A DNA stretch of 64,000 bases, taken from the NCBI RefSeq assembly GCF_049347105.1, contig NZ_CP186334.1, positions 3,968,001 to 4,032,000 on the forward strand, written 5' to 3'. The notes beneath the pieces were generated by a model. That model was given only the letters and a program-made list of their open reading frames with translations. It was not told the origin of the DNA and made no database searches. Each line of letters starts with the position of its first letter. The first letter of the stretch is position 1. Both the position numbers and the translations under genes were made by a program. Positions 25,485-34,100 of the stretch are shown here, piece after piece. This stretch comes from Gaoshiqia hydrogeniformans (GTDB lineage: Bacteria > Bacteroidota > Bacteroidia > Bacteroidales > Prolixibacteraceae).

Positions 25485-26204
25485 ATGGATCAAATGATCA
25501 CCCAACTCAGCGGGCTTCGGTTGTCAGGGATGGCCGCCTGCTGGAAAACATTAATTGAGACAAGAAAAACTACAGAACTTTCCCTGGAAGACGGGCTGGC
25601 CCTGCTGCTCCAGGCAGAACAGGACCAGCGTAAAATGAACCGGTTCAGCCGGCTGGAAAAGAATGCCCGCTTTCGTTACCGGATAAGCCTGGATCAAATC
25701 GACACCAACCCGGCAAGGGGAATCGACAAATCCCTGTTGACAAGGCTGGGCATGGGCGATTACATCAAGAACGGGGAGGCCGTGATCATTGTCGGACTAA
25801 CCGGGGTCGGCAAAAGTTCACTGGCCTCGGCCCTGGGACTGAAAGCGTGCGAACTGGGCTATAGCGTAGCGTATTTTAATATGCAAAAGCTGATGATGAA
25901 ACTAAAGATTGCCCGACTGGAAGGCACTATAACCCGGGTTTTTGACAAACTGGCCAAAACAGAGCTGCTTGTCCTGGACGATTTTGGATTATCGCCACTG
26001 GAAGGACAACAGCAACTGGATCTGATGGAAATCATCGAGGACCGCCATGCCCGAAAGTCAACCATTATTGCCAGCCAGTTGCCGGTGGCCAGTTGGTTTG
26101 ATGTCTTTTCCGAACCCACCGTGGCCGACAGCTTTCTGGACAGGATCGTCTATACGGCACACCGGTTTGAACTAAAAGGTGAGAGTTTAAGAAAAAAACG
26201 GTAA
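25485..26204 (+). CDS. istB: IS21 family helper ATPase IstB
   Basis: 239-residue DnaC-like AAA+ ATPase that assembles the strand-transfer complex with IstA. Walker A is GLTGVGKSS near residue 105 and Walker B is LLVLDDFGLSPL near 163; sensor-type ATIIASQLPVASWFD follows. Intact, which with intact IstA and ends suggests a mobile element that could still move. Confidence 0.96.
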   Translation: MDQMITQLSGLRLSGMAACWKTLIETRKTTELSLEDGLALLLQAEQDQRKMNRFSRLEKNARFRYRISLDQIDTNPARGIDKSLLTRLGMGDYIKNGEAVIIVGLTGVGKSSLASALGLKACELGYSVAYFNMQKLMMKLKIARLEGTITRVFDKLAKTELLVLDDFGLSPLEGQQQLDLMEIIEDRHARKSTIIASQLPVASWFDVFSEPTVADSFLDRIVYTAHRFELKGESLRKKR

Positions 26205-26292
26205 TATTGTCAGTCAAATAAGTTCTTCGATTTAGTTACTCAACCTGGGTGGTATACGCCGGATTACTGGGTGGTAGCTTCCGGAATAGCCA

Positions 26293-26636
26293 GCTCCGAC
26301 AACTTTTCTAAAGCGTTTCTCAAAAGCATCCTGACTGACAAATAGCGCTTCGGTTAATTCTTTTATTCGGATATTTCCGTTTGTGGAATGAATTTTTGCC
26401 AATGCAGCAGAAATTAATCCGTCTGATTTCGGATCGGATAATTTTGAAAGCAAAAACTGTTCGATGATCGAAATTCGTTGCGGGTTACCTGGTGCTTCCG
26501 ATAGACGCTCTTCTATCGTGGATAGCTTTTGTGGTGTAATAAAGTTGTCAAACGAAACACTTTTTTCAAATAGTTCGTGAAGTGGTTCTTTAAAAAATGC
26601 AGAAGCTCCGGTCTCTTTGAATAAGACGATATTGAG
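26293..26636 (-). pseudogene. AraC-family regulator, central fragment (split by IS21, N terminus lost)
   Basis: Reading on the minus strand from 26636 gives LFKETGASAFFKEPLHELF..., a linker region, then IRIKELTEALFVSQDAFEKRFRKVVGA, the first half of an AraC HTH. It continues across IS21 into the fragment ending at 23296. The upstream end meets a stop codon at 26637-26639, where the sequence changes to the recombinase element, so the N-terminal effector domain is missing. The gene has been broken twice. Confidence 0.85.
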
Positions 26637-26720
26637 CTAAACCCGCCTACGCGGATAGTGTTTTAAAAGTACCCGATTCTTCCTATACTCCGGAATTATT
26701 CACCAATAAAATTTCTGAAT

Positions 26721-27170
26721 ATGAGAAAGAAATCGGGTTTAACTATTGTTGAGCAGGCTATCGTGCTTGTTCCTGAGTTTGAAAAAGTTGTTCGCAAGCT
26801 GGAGCAACAGGTTACCTTGCGCGGACAAAGCAAAAGTACATTAAATAATTACATCCGCCGCATCGCCCTGTTTTTGGTCCATTTCGGGAAGCTTCCCGAG
26901 CAGATCGATCCCGAAGAGATCAACGAGTACCTGGCCGCTTTGGCCCGCGATCCCCGGTCGCCTTCGCGCAGCAGCTTTAAACACATGGTGTACGGGCTGC
27001 GTTACTATTACCGCCTGCCGGGGATGAACAAAAATGCCATTGCCCTGCCTTCGCTGAAAGGGAATACCAAACTGCCGGTCATCCTGAACCAACAGGAGCT
27101 TAAAGAGCTTTTTACCGCACCAACGCTTTTGAAACAACGGGTGGTACTCACGCTGATCTATTCGTCATAA
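26721..27170 (+). pseudogene. Tyrosine recombinase, truncated
   Basis: 149 residues. The N-terminal SAM-like core-binding domain is complete (LEQQVTLRGQSKSTLNNYIRRIALFLVHFGKLPEQIDPEEINEYL) and the catalytic domain begins (KLPVILNQQELKELF...VVLTLIYSS), but it stops just where the first catalytic block (CGLRxSE) should follow. No active-site R-H-R-Y residues remain, so it is non-functional. It belongs to recombinases that accompany mobile elements rather than XerC/D. Confidence 0.8.
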
Positions 27171-27398
27171 TCACTAAATCACGTTACGCTCCCGGCGTAT
27201 CAGGGAGAGGTATGCCCCCATACCGGCAAAAACGCAAAAAAAGCAGGGCTTAAACATCAAGTCGCTGATGCAAACTGAACTGAAAAGCACAAAAACCTGC
27301 AACATGTCAATGAACGTCGGGCTCTTTCCTGCCCATTCTATCTGTTAAATCCACTAAAAACCTTCAATAAGTGCATAGCCCTCAGCCCGGCGGGTGTA
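27171..27398. other. Non-coding remainder of the decayed element
   Basis: No intact gene. One plus-strand frame (27202-27352) could encode the end of a transposase (SLMQTELKSTKTCNMSMN...). The right end has the hairpin-forming GCCCGGCGGGTG before GTTC. Confidence 0.35.
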
Positions 27399-27464
27399 GT
27401 TCAACCGGGAACAATCGCTGGGCGCTGCACGCCGCTCATGTTCCTATTTATTATGGGGCGTTAT
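27399..27464 (-). repeat. attC-like recombination site A
   Basis: On the minus strand the site begins ATAACGCCCCATAA, overlapping the original stop codon of the cassette-A gene, and ends GTTGAAC, a perfect match to the integron core GTTRRRY. Between them GGAACA and TGTTCC and an inner GGCG/CGCC pair form a hairpin. GCCCCATAA is the exact complement of TTATGGGGC at the start of the same cassette (29116 downward), as the integron cassette rule demands. Confidence 0.6.
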
Positions 27465-27478
27465 AATTCAAATTCTAA

Positions 27479-28399
27479 GAGACTGTTTTGAAATCATTGT
27501 CAAAATTTGTTAAGCATCAATCTTATCATTGATAATTGGACAAAGGCTGCACTTGTTTCGGTCAACCTTTCATAGTCTTTCGAGGTCCGTCGTTGAAATG
27601 AAATCCAGGCAAATGTTCTTTCAACAATCCATCTTTTAGGCAGGATTTTGAATTTGTGGGCTTCATTTCTTTTGACAATTTCGAGGGCCCAACCAAATTT
27701 TATCCTGGCTGTCTCTATTAATTCCCCCCGATAACCGCCATCGGCAAATATTTTTACGATCCCTTTTATGTATTTATTTTTAAGGATTTTAAATACAAGT
27801 TCTGCGGCCTTGCTGTCATGTGGCGTTGCTGAATGGACTACAATGGCCAGTAGTAAGCCAAGGGTATCAACAACAATGTGCCTTTTTCTGCCCTTAATCT
27901 TTTTGCCGCCATCATACCCAATCTCGTCTTGACAAACATTGACTGTTTTAACGGATTGACTGTCAATTATGCCAACAGATGGAACAGGGTTTCTGCCTTT
28001 TTGCACCCTGACCTTTTCGACAAGATAATCATGCAATTCCTCCAAAAGCCCGTTTAACTTCCACTGTCTGAAGTAATAATAAACTGTCTGCCATGGCGCA
28101 AAGTCGTTGGGGAGCATCCGCCATTGGCAACCGGATTTGGTTATGTACAAAATTGCATTCACAATTGATCGTAAACTATGTTTTCTTTTTCGCTCTTGTT
28201 CAAACAAATCTTTTATAACTTGCCACTGGTTATCGGTTAAATCACTTGGGTAAATTTTCATCGTACACTAATTTGTCGTTATTTTAGTGCAAAGAAAATC
28301 TAACCTGATATAGTTAGCTGATAACCAATTGTTTAATTATAAACACCTTGGTGTTAATTGCGCTATAATATTTTTTAAATTTAAAATCAAAACAGTCTC
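27479..28399. mobile_element. Complete IS5-family insertion sequence (IS427-like)
   Basis: 921 bp with terminal inverted repeats GAGACTGTTTTGA (27479-27491) and TCAAAACAGTCTC (28387-28399), flanked by the 3-bp duplication TAA (27476-27478 and 28400-28402), matching the TNA duplication of the IS427 group. It contains one full transposase gene on the minus strand. It interrupts the last codons of the gene at 28337-29047. Confidence 0.93.
27500..28261 (-). CDS. IS5 family transposase
   Basis: 253-residue DDE transposase in a single frame. N-terminal DLTDNQWQVIKDLF and SGCQWRMLPNDFAPWQTVYYYFRQW are typical of the DUF4096/IS5 type. Catalytic residues are in VGIIDSQSVKT (Asp), KIFADGGYRG (Asp) and WIVERTFAWI (Glu). 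Intact reading frame and intact ends suggest recent acquisition. Confidence 0.95.
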   Translation of the reverse strand: MKIYPSDLTDNQWQVIKDLFEQERKRKHSLRSIVNAILYITKSGCQWRMLPNDFAPWQTVYYYFRQWKLNGLLEELHDYLVEKVRVQKGRNPVPSVGIIDSQSVKTVNVCQDEIGYDGGKKIKGRKRHIVVDTLGLLLAIVVHSATPHDSKAAELVFKILKNKYIKGIVKIFADGGYRGELIETARIKFGWALEIVKRNEAHKFKILPKRWIVERTFAWISFQRRTSKDYERLTETSAAFVQLSMIRLMLNKF

Positions 28400-29047
28400 T
28401 AATGTTTTTATATTATAAATCCGATAGGTTGATTTACTATCTTCTGTCTCAAAAATTATCTCAATTTTGTCATTATCTATATATCGAACTACTTTTCTCC
28501 AAAATAACGATGATATTGACATACTATAATCATCTAGCTCAAAAGGACTTATTTCTTCAAGCTCATAAGTCTTTTTTGCATCTCCTTTCTCATTATAAAC
28601 AACAAAAATATTTACTCCATATCCAGTCGAATACCAATTGTCAAAGGTTGCAATTGAAGAACCATCGTTTGCAACTATAGCATAAACTGGACAAACCTCA
28701 TTTAATAAAGGTCTTTTCCAAATTAAAAAACTATCTGACCCATTGATTTGATATAATTCTCCAGTACAAGGAATTCTAATCGTGTCATGCTCAGAAATAC
28801 TCCGCATAAATTTCTCCTTTTGTCTTAAAATCTTTTTTGTCTGTGGGTGTTTGTTTGACTTGTAATATTCCCATAAATTATATTTGTCTGAAGTCTTTTT
28901 GGGAGTAATAATTAATTTAAATTCTTTATTCTCCGAATAGTATGTTTTAACACTTGGATTATCCCAAGTATCAGCTTTTGCTATCATTGAAACAAAGAGT
29001 CCTGAAAGAATCAATACATAATTCGGAAGTCTTAAAAGTCGTTTCAT
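28337..29047 (-). CDS. Secreted hypothetical protein, C terminus replaced by IS5 sequence (cassette A gene)
   Basis: 236 residues with a cleavable signal peptide (LILSGLFVSMIAKA). I do not recognise the family; it is beta-rich (repeated YxxNEKG, SSIATFDNW segments). Codon use is AT-rich compared with the core genes. The last ~20 residues are read from the IS5 element. If the IS and one TAA copy are removed, the frame ends after four other residues (EFEL) at 27461. The change is small, so function may survive. Flanking sequences suggest an integron-type gene cassette. Confidence 0.65.
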   Translation of the reverse strand: MKRLLRLPNYVLILSGLFVSMIAKADTWDNPSVKTYYSENKEFKLIITPKKTSDKYNLWEYYKSNKHPQTKKILRQKEKFMRSISEHDTIRIPCTGELYQINGSDSFLIWKRPLLNEVCPVYAIVANDGSSIATFDNWYSTGYGVNIFVVYNEKGDAKKTYELEEISPFELDDYSMSISSLFWRKVVRYIDNDKIEIIFETEDSKSTYRIYNIKTLETVLILNLKNIIAQLTPRCL

Positions 29048-29108
29048 TTTGCCATATTATTTATATTTAATCTGCTGGTTAATAGCTTTATAGGATGTCG
29101 ATATAATG

Positions 29109-29245
29109 CCCCATAACGGTCACTTGCAAGTTGTCGTTGCGGATTTCGAAGGGCGTCAGCGTCCGCAGGACGAAGACGCTCAAGAAAGGAGCAGAGACAA
29201 CGCACACCACTGCACCCGCAATGCAATTTGCAATTACCAAACGTT
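29109..29245 (-). repeat. attC-like recombination site B
   Basis: About 137 bp directly after the stop of the gene at 29254. Outer arms at 29118-29142 and 29216-29238 are imperfectly complementary over about 23-25 bases (shared TTGCAAnTTG and TTGCGG blocks), and an inner stem AGCGTC (29158-29163) / GACGCT (29175-29180) is present. The minus strand starts AACG-TTTGGTAA and ends CG-TTATGGGGC, giving the AAC...GTT triplets of attC. GTTTGGTAA is the exact complement of the TTACCAAAC that opens this cassette at 29743. Confidence 0.6.
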
Positions 29246-29253
29246 TTTACTTT

Positions 29254-29718
29254 TTAAATCTGTAACATCTCAGAAATCAAATTTTTATAATCTTGAACAT
29301 TCCTGTTAAATCTCTTTTTCATGTCAAGCCAAATCAGGATTCCTATTATTAACAATATACCTCCAAGAATGAAAATATAAGAAATGTTACTTTTCATTAT
29401 CAGTAAAGCGATAAGACCAATACCAAATAATATATTTACAAACATTGTCAATTTCATCATAAGGTGTTGAGCGAAGGAAATCTCCACCTTCGTCTCATTT
29501 TCAACATTTGTTTTTATAATCTTTCCATTTACGATGATATTATTGAGGAGATAAATTTGGAATAACTCAAGAGCCCGTTTATGTATTTTAAATGTCACAA
29601 AATCATTTTTATCACGATTCAGATTAAGCGCAAACCCATTAACATCCTTAAATGTGGATTCTAATTTCTGACTAATCTCTTTAGGATTACTTTTTACTTC
29701 AAAACTCCATGCTTTCAT
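29254..29718 (-). CDS. Hypothetical two-TM membrane protein (cassette B gene)
   Basis: 154 residues: a soluble N-terminal half (KAWSFEVKSNPKEISQKLESTFKDVNGFALN...) then two transmembrane helices at about residues 90-135 (FVNILFGIGLIALLI and YIFILGGILLIIGILIWL) and a short cytoplasmic tail. The family is known to me only as uncharacterised proteins of Bacteroidota. AT-rich codon use sets it apart from the core genes. It stands alone between cassette-type boundaries. Confidence 0.65.
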   Translation of the reverse strand: MKAWSFEVKSNPKEISQKLESTFKDVNGFALNLNRDKNDFVTFKIHKRALELFQIYLLNNIIVNGKIIKTNVENETKVEISFAQHLMMKLTMFVNILFGIGLIALLIMKSNISYIFILGGILLIIGILIWLDMKKRFNRNVQDYKNLISEMLQI

Positions 29719-30202
29719 ATTTTTGTTTTAAAATGTTTGGTAACGTTTTGTCTATATTTACCAGGTACATATATTTCCGTTTTGTCAGATGGAAAGTGAA
29801 AGATATTCTTCCAAATCCGGAAAGTATCGTTATACGTCCCTCACTCACATCAAACCATCAATCGGGTTCTTTTCCATCCGGCAATGAAAAATTTGGAACA
29901 TAAAACGTCCTTGCCCCTGTTTTTCCTCTCCAACATCGCCGGTAAGGGTTTACATCGTTTTTTCCTTACGCTTCAAATCAACGCCCTGACCGGAATTTTT
30001 CGGTTTCGCTCCCCAAATTACAAAACTTGACGTAATAAATTTTACTTATTGGCTAATTTGGAATCAATTTAAAAACAGTTGGTAAACGGGTGTCATCCCG
30101 CTGTCGGGCGCAGCGGTTTCCGAACCGCCGGTTAATAAATAAATGCCTGCCAGCGGGAGAACCAGCCAGCGAGGATTTTCGGAATATCCTGATGACACGA
30201 TT
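29719..30202. other. Gene-free region after the cassettes
   Basis: No supported gene. It opens with the cassette boundary GTTTGGTAACG (29735-29745). A hairpin GCGGTT (30113-30118) / AACCGC (30123-30128) belongs to a family seen again at 30472 and 51583. Confidence 0.45.
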
Positions 30203-30334
30203 CTGTTTCGCGGAAAACACCAATGCGTTTTGCGGATAATCGAAACGCATTTTCCGCATAATACCAATGAGTTTTCCGCACAATCCAGGTGAGTTTTCCG
30301 CATAATTGAAACGGATTTCCCGGAAAATTGATCT
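30203..30334. repeat. Degenerate 22-bp tandem repeat array 1 (six units)
   Basis: Six consecutive 22-bp units at 30203, 30225, 30247, 30269, 30291 and 30313. The best-conserved part is TTTTCCGCAnAAT. The units have no gaps and diverge strongly, the second one being nearly self-complementary at its ends (GCGTTT...AAACGC). No ORF with known similarity explains them. A second array with the same period but different sequence is at 51244. Confidence 0.75.
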
Positions 30335-30471
30335 GAAATCACCGTCAGCCTTGACTTCTTTTGTTTTAAGACAAAAAAGTAAATCCTGTCCGGAAGGACA
30401 TCAGCAGCAGGGCTTTTTTCAGAATGGGTGTCCTTCAATTTTTATTCAAATTATGTTCTTCTTCCCGGGTG

Positions 30472-30540
30472 GCGCGGTTTGTAACCGCGCATTCAATAAT
30501 CGTCGATTGAAAATCGACACAGCCGGTGGACGTTTAAACG
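30472..30540. repeat. Cluster of three hairpin palindromes
   Basis: GCGCGGTT-TGT-AACCGCGC (30472-30490), GTCGATT-GAA-AATCGAC (30502-30518) and CGTTTAAACG (30531-30540) follow one another. The first belongs to the GGTTnnnAACC hairpin family also found at 30113 and 51583. Confidence 0.6.
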
Positions 30541-30640
30541 GCCTGCGCGCCGCTTCGGGAGGCATTGATTGATTTAAAACTGGTGGCGCTTTATTTCGGC
30601 ATCTCTGTCTTTAACCCTCAATGCAACAAATAGCAACAGG

Positions 30641-30659
30641 TGCTGAAGCAAGTTCAGCA
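30641..30659. repeat. REP-like palindrome
   Basis: TGCTGAAGCAAGTTCAGCA is an inverted repeat (TGCTGAA/TTCAGCA) closely related to the element at 49917-49937, so it is a dispersed repeat. Confidence 0.6.
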
Positions 30660-30839
30660 TGACTTGCATTTCTCTGATGGCCTGTTGTCCGGCTGCGGCC
30701 TACGGGGATTTTGAACGTGGAAAACAAGGGAATCAGTAACAGTGATTGCCCGGAATGTACAGTTTCAGGGGTTGATCCTGCTGCCGGGTATATTTTATGT
30801 ACCGCAACGGCCTGCGGCGTACCTAAAACAAGTTCAACG

Positions 30840-31121
30840 ATGGTACGCGTAATTGGATGTCTTTTTTTGCTTTTGTCTCTCAATCCCTCGACCTCCGAAA
30901 CCGGCGTATCCATCGAATCTATATCAGAAGAAAGCCTGGACATACATACCGAATTGGCCCCGGACGTTTACGACCAAGGCCAATTGTTGAAAGTAAAGAA
31001 AACCAAGCTCAGAGGCAGGGACTACCGGCTGAACACATCGGGCAGGGAAGAAGGCGTTTATATTGTCCGCATCAGCTACAACAGCGAGCTGTTGACCGGC
31101 AAACGGGCCATGAAAGAATAA
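30840..31121 (+). pseudogene. Orphan T9SS C-terminal sorting-domain ORF
   Basis: 93 codons from the ATG at 30840: a hydrophobic start (VIGCLFLLLSLNPS) and then DVYDQGQLLKVKKTKLRGRDYRLNTS...EGVYIVRISYNSELLTGKRAMKE, which matches the type A sorting domain that closes type IX secretion substrates. There is no cargo domain between, and a conserved glycine-type residue after VYDQ seems lost. It is most likely the tail of a decayed secreted protein gene; a tiny functional protein is less likely. Confidence 0.5.
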
Positions 31122-31159
31122 ACAAAGAAAAATCTCCTGTTTTACATTCCCTAAGCCGG

Positions 31160-34100
31160 TTATTTATTATAATTTCGAATCCATTCCCGTGCATTCACAA
31201 AGGCCTCGATCCAGGGTGTAAGTTCATCCTGCTTCCGTGCAGCCGGGTAATACGGCCAGTGCCAGGGGCCGAAAGCCCTTTCCAGGTGGGGCATCATGGC
31301 CAGGTGACGACCGTCCTTCGAACAAATAGCGGCCGCGTGATAGTCTGAACCATTCGGGTTTCCCGGATAAAATTGGTTGGCATACTTGTAGGGAATCCGG
31401 TACTCGCTTTCGGCATAGGGAAAACTGAATTTTCCTTCGCCGTGGGCCACCCAAACGCCCAGCTTCATCCCGGCCATGGTTTTCAGCATCACCGAATTAT
31501 TCTCTGCAATCTCAACACTCACAAAGGCCGATTCAAATTTGTGCGACTCGTTATGAAGCATCTTCGGCATTTTTTCATGCTCCGGATAAATTAACCCGAG
31601 TTCAACCACCAACTGACATCCGTTGCAGACGCCCAGGCTCAGCGTATCTTCGCGTTTGTAAAAATTTTCGAGCGCCACGCGGGCTTTCTCGTTGTATTTA
31701 AACGCGCCGGCCCAACCTTTGGCCGAGCCAAGCACGTCGGAATTGGAGAAACCGCCCACGAAAACAATCAGGTTTACATCTTCGAGGGTCTCCCGCCCTG
31801 CAATCAGGTCGGTCATGTGCACGTCTTTCACGTCCATACCGGCCAGGTAAAGCATGTACGCCATTTCGCGGTCGCCGTTTACCCCTTTTTCACGAATGAT
31901 GGCCGTTTTCACATCACCCGGTTTACGGCGTTTGAGGTCGATCCCGTAATCAGCCGCTTTGCCGGTAAAATTTTTAAAGTCGTAGCTCAGCTCATTTCTC
32001 TTGTAATTCCTGAAACGCTCCAGGGCCAGTTTTTCGCCACTCTGTTTGCGGTCCATCAGATACGACGTTTTGAACCATAACTCGCGCAAGGAGTCGATAT
32101 CCAATCCGAACTGTTGTCCGAAGTTCTTCACGGTCAGTTCGCGTTTGGCCGAAGGCGCCCCTATTTTCACAAAACGAATGCCGGCTTCGGTCAAACCAGC
32201 TTCCACTTTCGCAGCGTCGGCCGCCTGGATAACAATCGCCGGGTTTTCGTTGAAGAACACTTTCACACTGTCTTCCTCTCCCAAACCGGTCAAATCCAGG
32301 TTCAGGCCGCTGTCGTTATCGCTGAAACACATTTCCAGCAAGGTGGTAATCATACCGCCCGAAGCCACATCGTGCCCGGCCAGGATCAGTTCATCTTCAA
32401 TGAACGACTGAATGGTGTTGAACGCATTTACAAAATAGGCCGGGTTCGCCACGGTCGGGGCATCCTGCCCGATTTTATTGATGATCTGCCCGAAAGCGCT
32501 TCCGCCCAAGGCAAGCGAATGGGAGGAAAAGTCGATATAATAAAGCGGTTTGCCCGCATCGGGGACAACCACCGGCTCCACAATTTTTCTCACGTCGCTC
32601 ACCTCGCCCGAAGCCGAGATAATCACCGTTCCCGGCGCATAAACCACGTCGTCTTTATATTTCTGGGTCATCGACATCGAATCTTTTCCCGTCGGAATAT
32701 TAATGCCAAGGGCGCAGGCAAAATCACTGGCCGCTTTCACGGCTTCATAAATACGGGCATTTTCTCCCGGGTTTTTTGCCGGCCACATCCAGTTGGCGCT
32801 CAGTGAAATACTTCTCAGTTTATCCGGCATAGGCGCCCAAATGATGTTGGTCAGCGCTTCGGCAATCGATAGGACAGACCCTTTGGCCGGATCGGCCATT
32901 CCGGCAACCGGCGCATGGCCAATGGAGGTGGCAAAACCGCTTTTCCCCTGGTAATCGAGCGTAATGGCCCCCAGGTTATTTAACGGAAGGTGCAGCTTCC
33001 CGGCGCCCTGTTGTTTGGCAATCCGTCCGGTTACCGAACGGTCGACTTTGTTGGTCAGCCAATCTTTACAGGCAACCGATTCCAGTTGCAACACATCTTC
33101 GAGGTAACTTTCAATCTTTGCCTGATCGTACGCCAGGCCGGCAAATTTTGCTTTTTCGGTCGTATCCGTCAAAACCGTTTTCGGCGGGTTGCCAAACATG
33201 TAGGCCAACTGCCAGTCGATGGGCGTTTCGCCGGTTTTCGAGTTTTTGAAGGTGAACTGCATATCGCCGGTAGCTTTGCCAATCACGTACATGGGGGCCC
33301 GTTCGCGGTCGGCAATTTTCTGAAGCAGGTCCACATCTTTCGCGTGCATCACCAAGCCCATACGTTCCTGCGACTCATTGCCGATAATTTCTTTTTGCGA
33401 TAAGGTGGGGTCGCCAACAGGTAATTTGGCGGTATCAATTAATCCGCCGGTCGTTTCCACCAGCTCCGATAAGCAGTTCAGGTGGCCGCCGGCGCCGTGG
33501 TCGTGAATGGAAATGATCGGGTTTTCGTCCGACTCGGCCAGGGCGCGAATGGCATTATAGGCGCGTTTCTGCATCTCGGGATTTGCCCGCTGCACCGCGT
33601 TCAGTTCAATGGCATTTTCAAATTCGCCGGTAGCTACCGACGAAACAGCACCGCCTCCCATGCCGATCCGGTAGTTATCGCCGCCAAGCAACACCACCTG
33701 ATCCCCTTTTTTAGGCGAATCTTTCAGACTGTCTTTTTTACGGCCGAAACCGATCCCTCCGGCCAGCATGATCACTTTATCGAAACCATATTTTTTGTAG
33801 TTTTCGAAATGTTCGAAGGTGAGCACCGAGCCGCAAATCAGCGGCTGACCAAATTTATTGCCAAAATCGCTGGCCCCGTTCGATGCTTTGATCAGGATTT
33901 CTTCGGGCGTTTGATACAACCACTGACGCGGTTCGGTAGCCTGTTCCCACCTGCGGGCATCTTCGGTGCGCGGATACGAGGTCATGTACACCGCTGTTCC
34001 GGCAATCGGCAAACTTCCTTTTCCCCCTGCAATCCGGTCGCGTATTTCGCCGCCGGTACCGGTTGCCGCCCCGTTAAACGGTTCAACCGTTGTTGGAAAG

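Larger units (their letters stand above)
23488..26292. mobile_element. Complete IS21-family insertion sequence
   Basis: 2805 bp bounded by a 5-bp target duplication GCTCC (23483-23487 and 26293-26297). The ends are imperfect inverted repeats of about 30 bp: left TGGATAATCCGGAG..., right complement TGGCTATTCCGGAA..., both followed by CCACCCAGTAAT. It contains istA and istB in order. Five direct copies of a ~20-bp sequence (TCCGGAGCAnnnnCACCCA type) are near the left end, and two inverted copies near the right end, as expected for multiple transposase-binding sites. It splits an AraC-family gene. Confidence 0.95.
26637..27398. mobile_element. Decayed tyrosine-recombinase / IS91-like element
   Basis: Starts where AraC homology stops and contains the 5' part of a recombinase gene, then a stretch that in frame could be a transposase C-terminal tail ending near 27352. 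A GC-rich palindromic end follows, immediately before GTTC at 27399-27402. IS91-family elements insert with the ori end against GTTC or CTTG, and in Bacteroidota they are often paired with a tyrosine recombinase. An internal deletion would have removed the rest. The IS91 assignment is inferred. Confidence 0.5.

Noticed and set aside
29044..29226. 60-codon minus-strand frame in the attC-like region
   Set aside because: It lies in the stem-loop of attC-like site B and the peptide follows from the palindromes.
27399..29745. A simple composite transposon or MITE explanation for the flanking repeats
   Set aside because: The two inverted pairs differ in sequence and each matches only its own cassette. 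A transposon would have the same ends at both copies, and the IS5 element has separate ends with its own duplication.
30064..30438. 124-codon minus-strand frame over repeat array 1
   Set aside because: It is open only because the 22-bp units lack stops in this frame; the peptide has no similarity and a 22-bp unit cannot encode an in-frame repeat.
32114..32806. 230-codon plus-strand frame and other long frames opposite purL
   Set aside because: They lie inside purL on the other strand, with composition dictated by purL codon usage and no recognisable domain.
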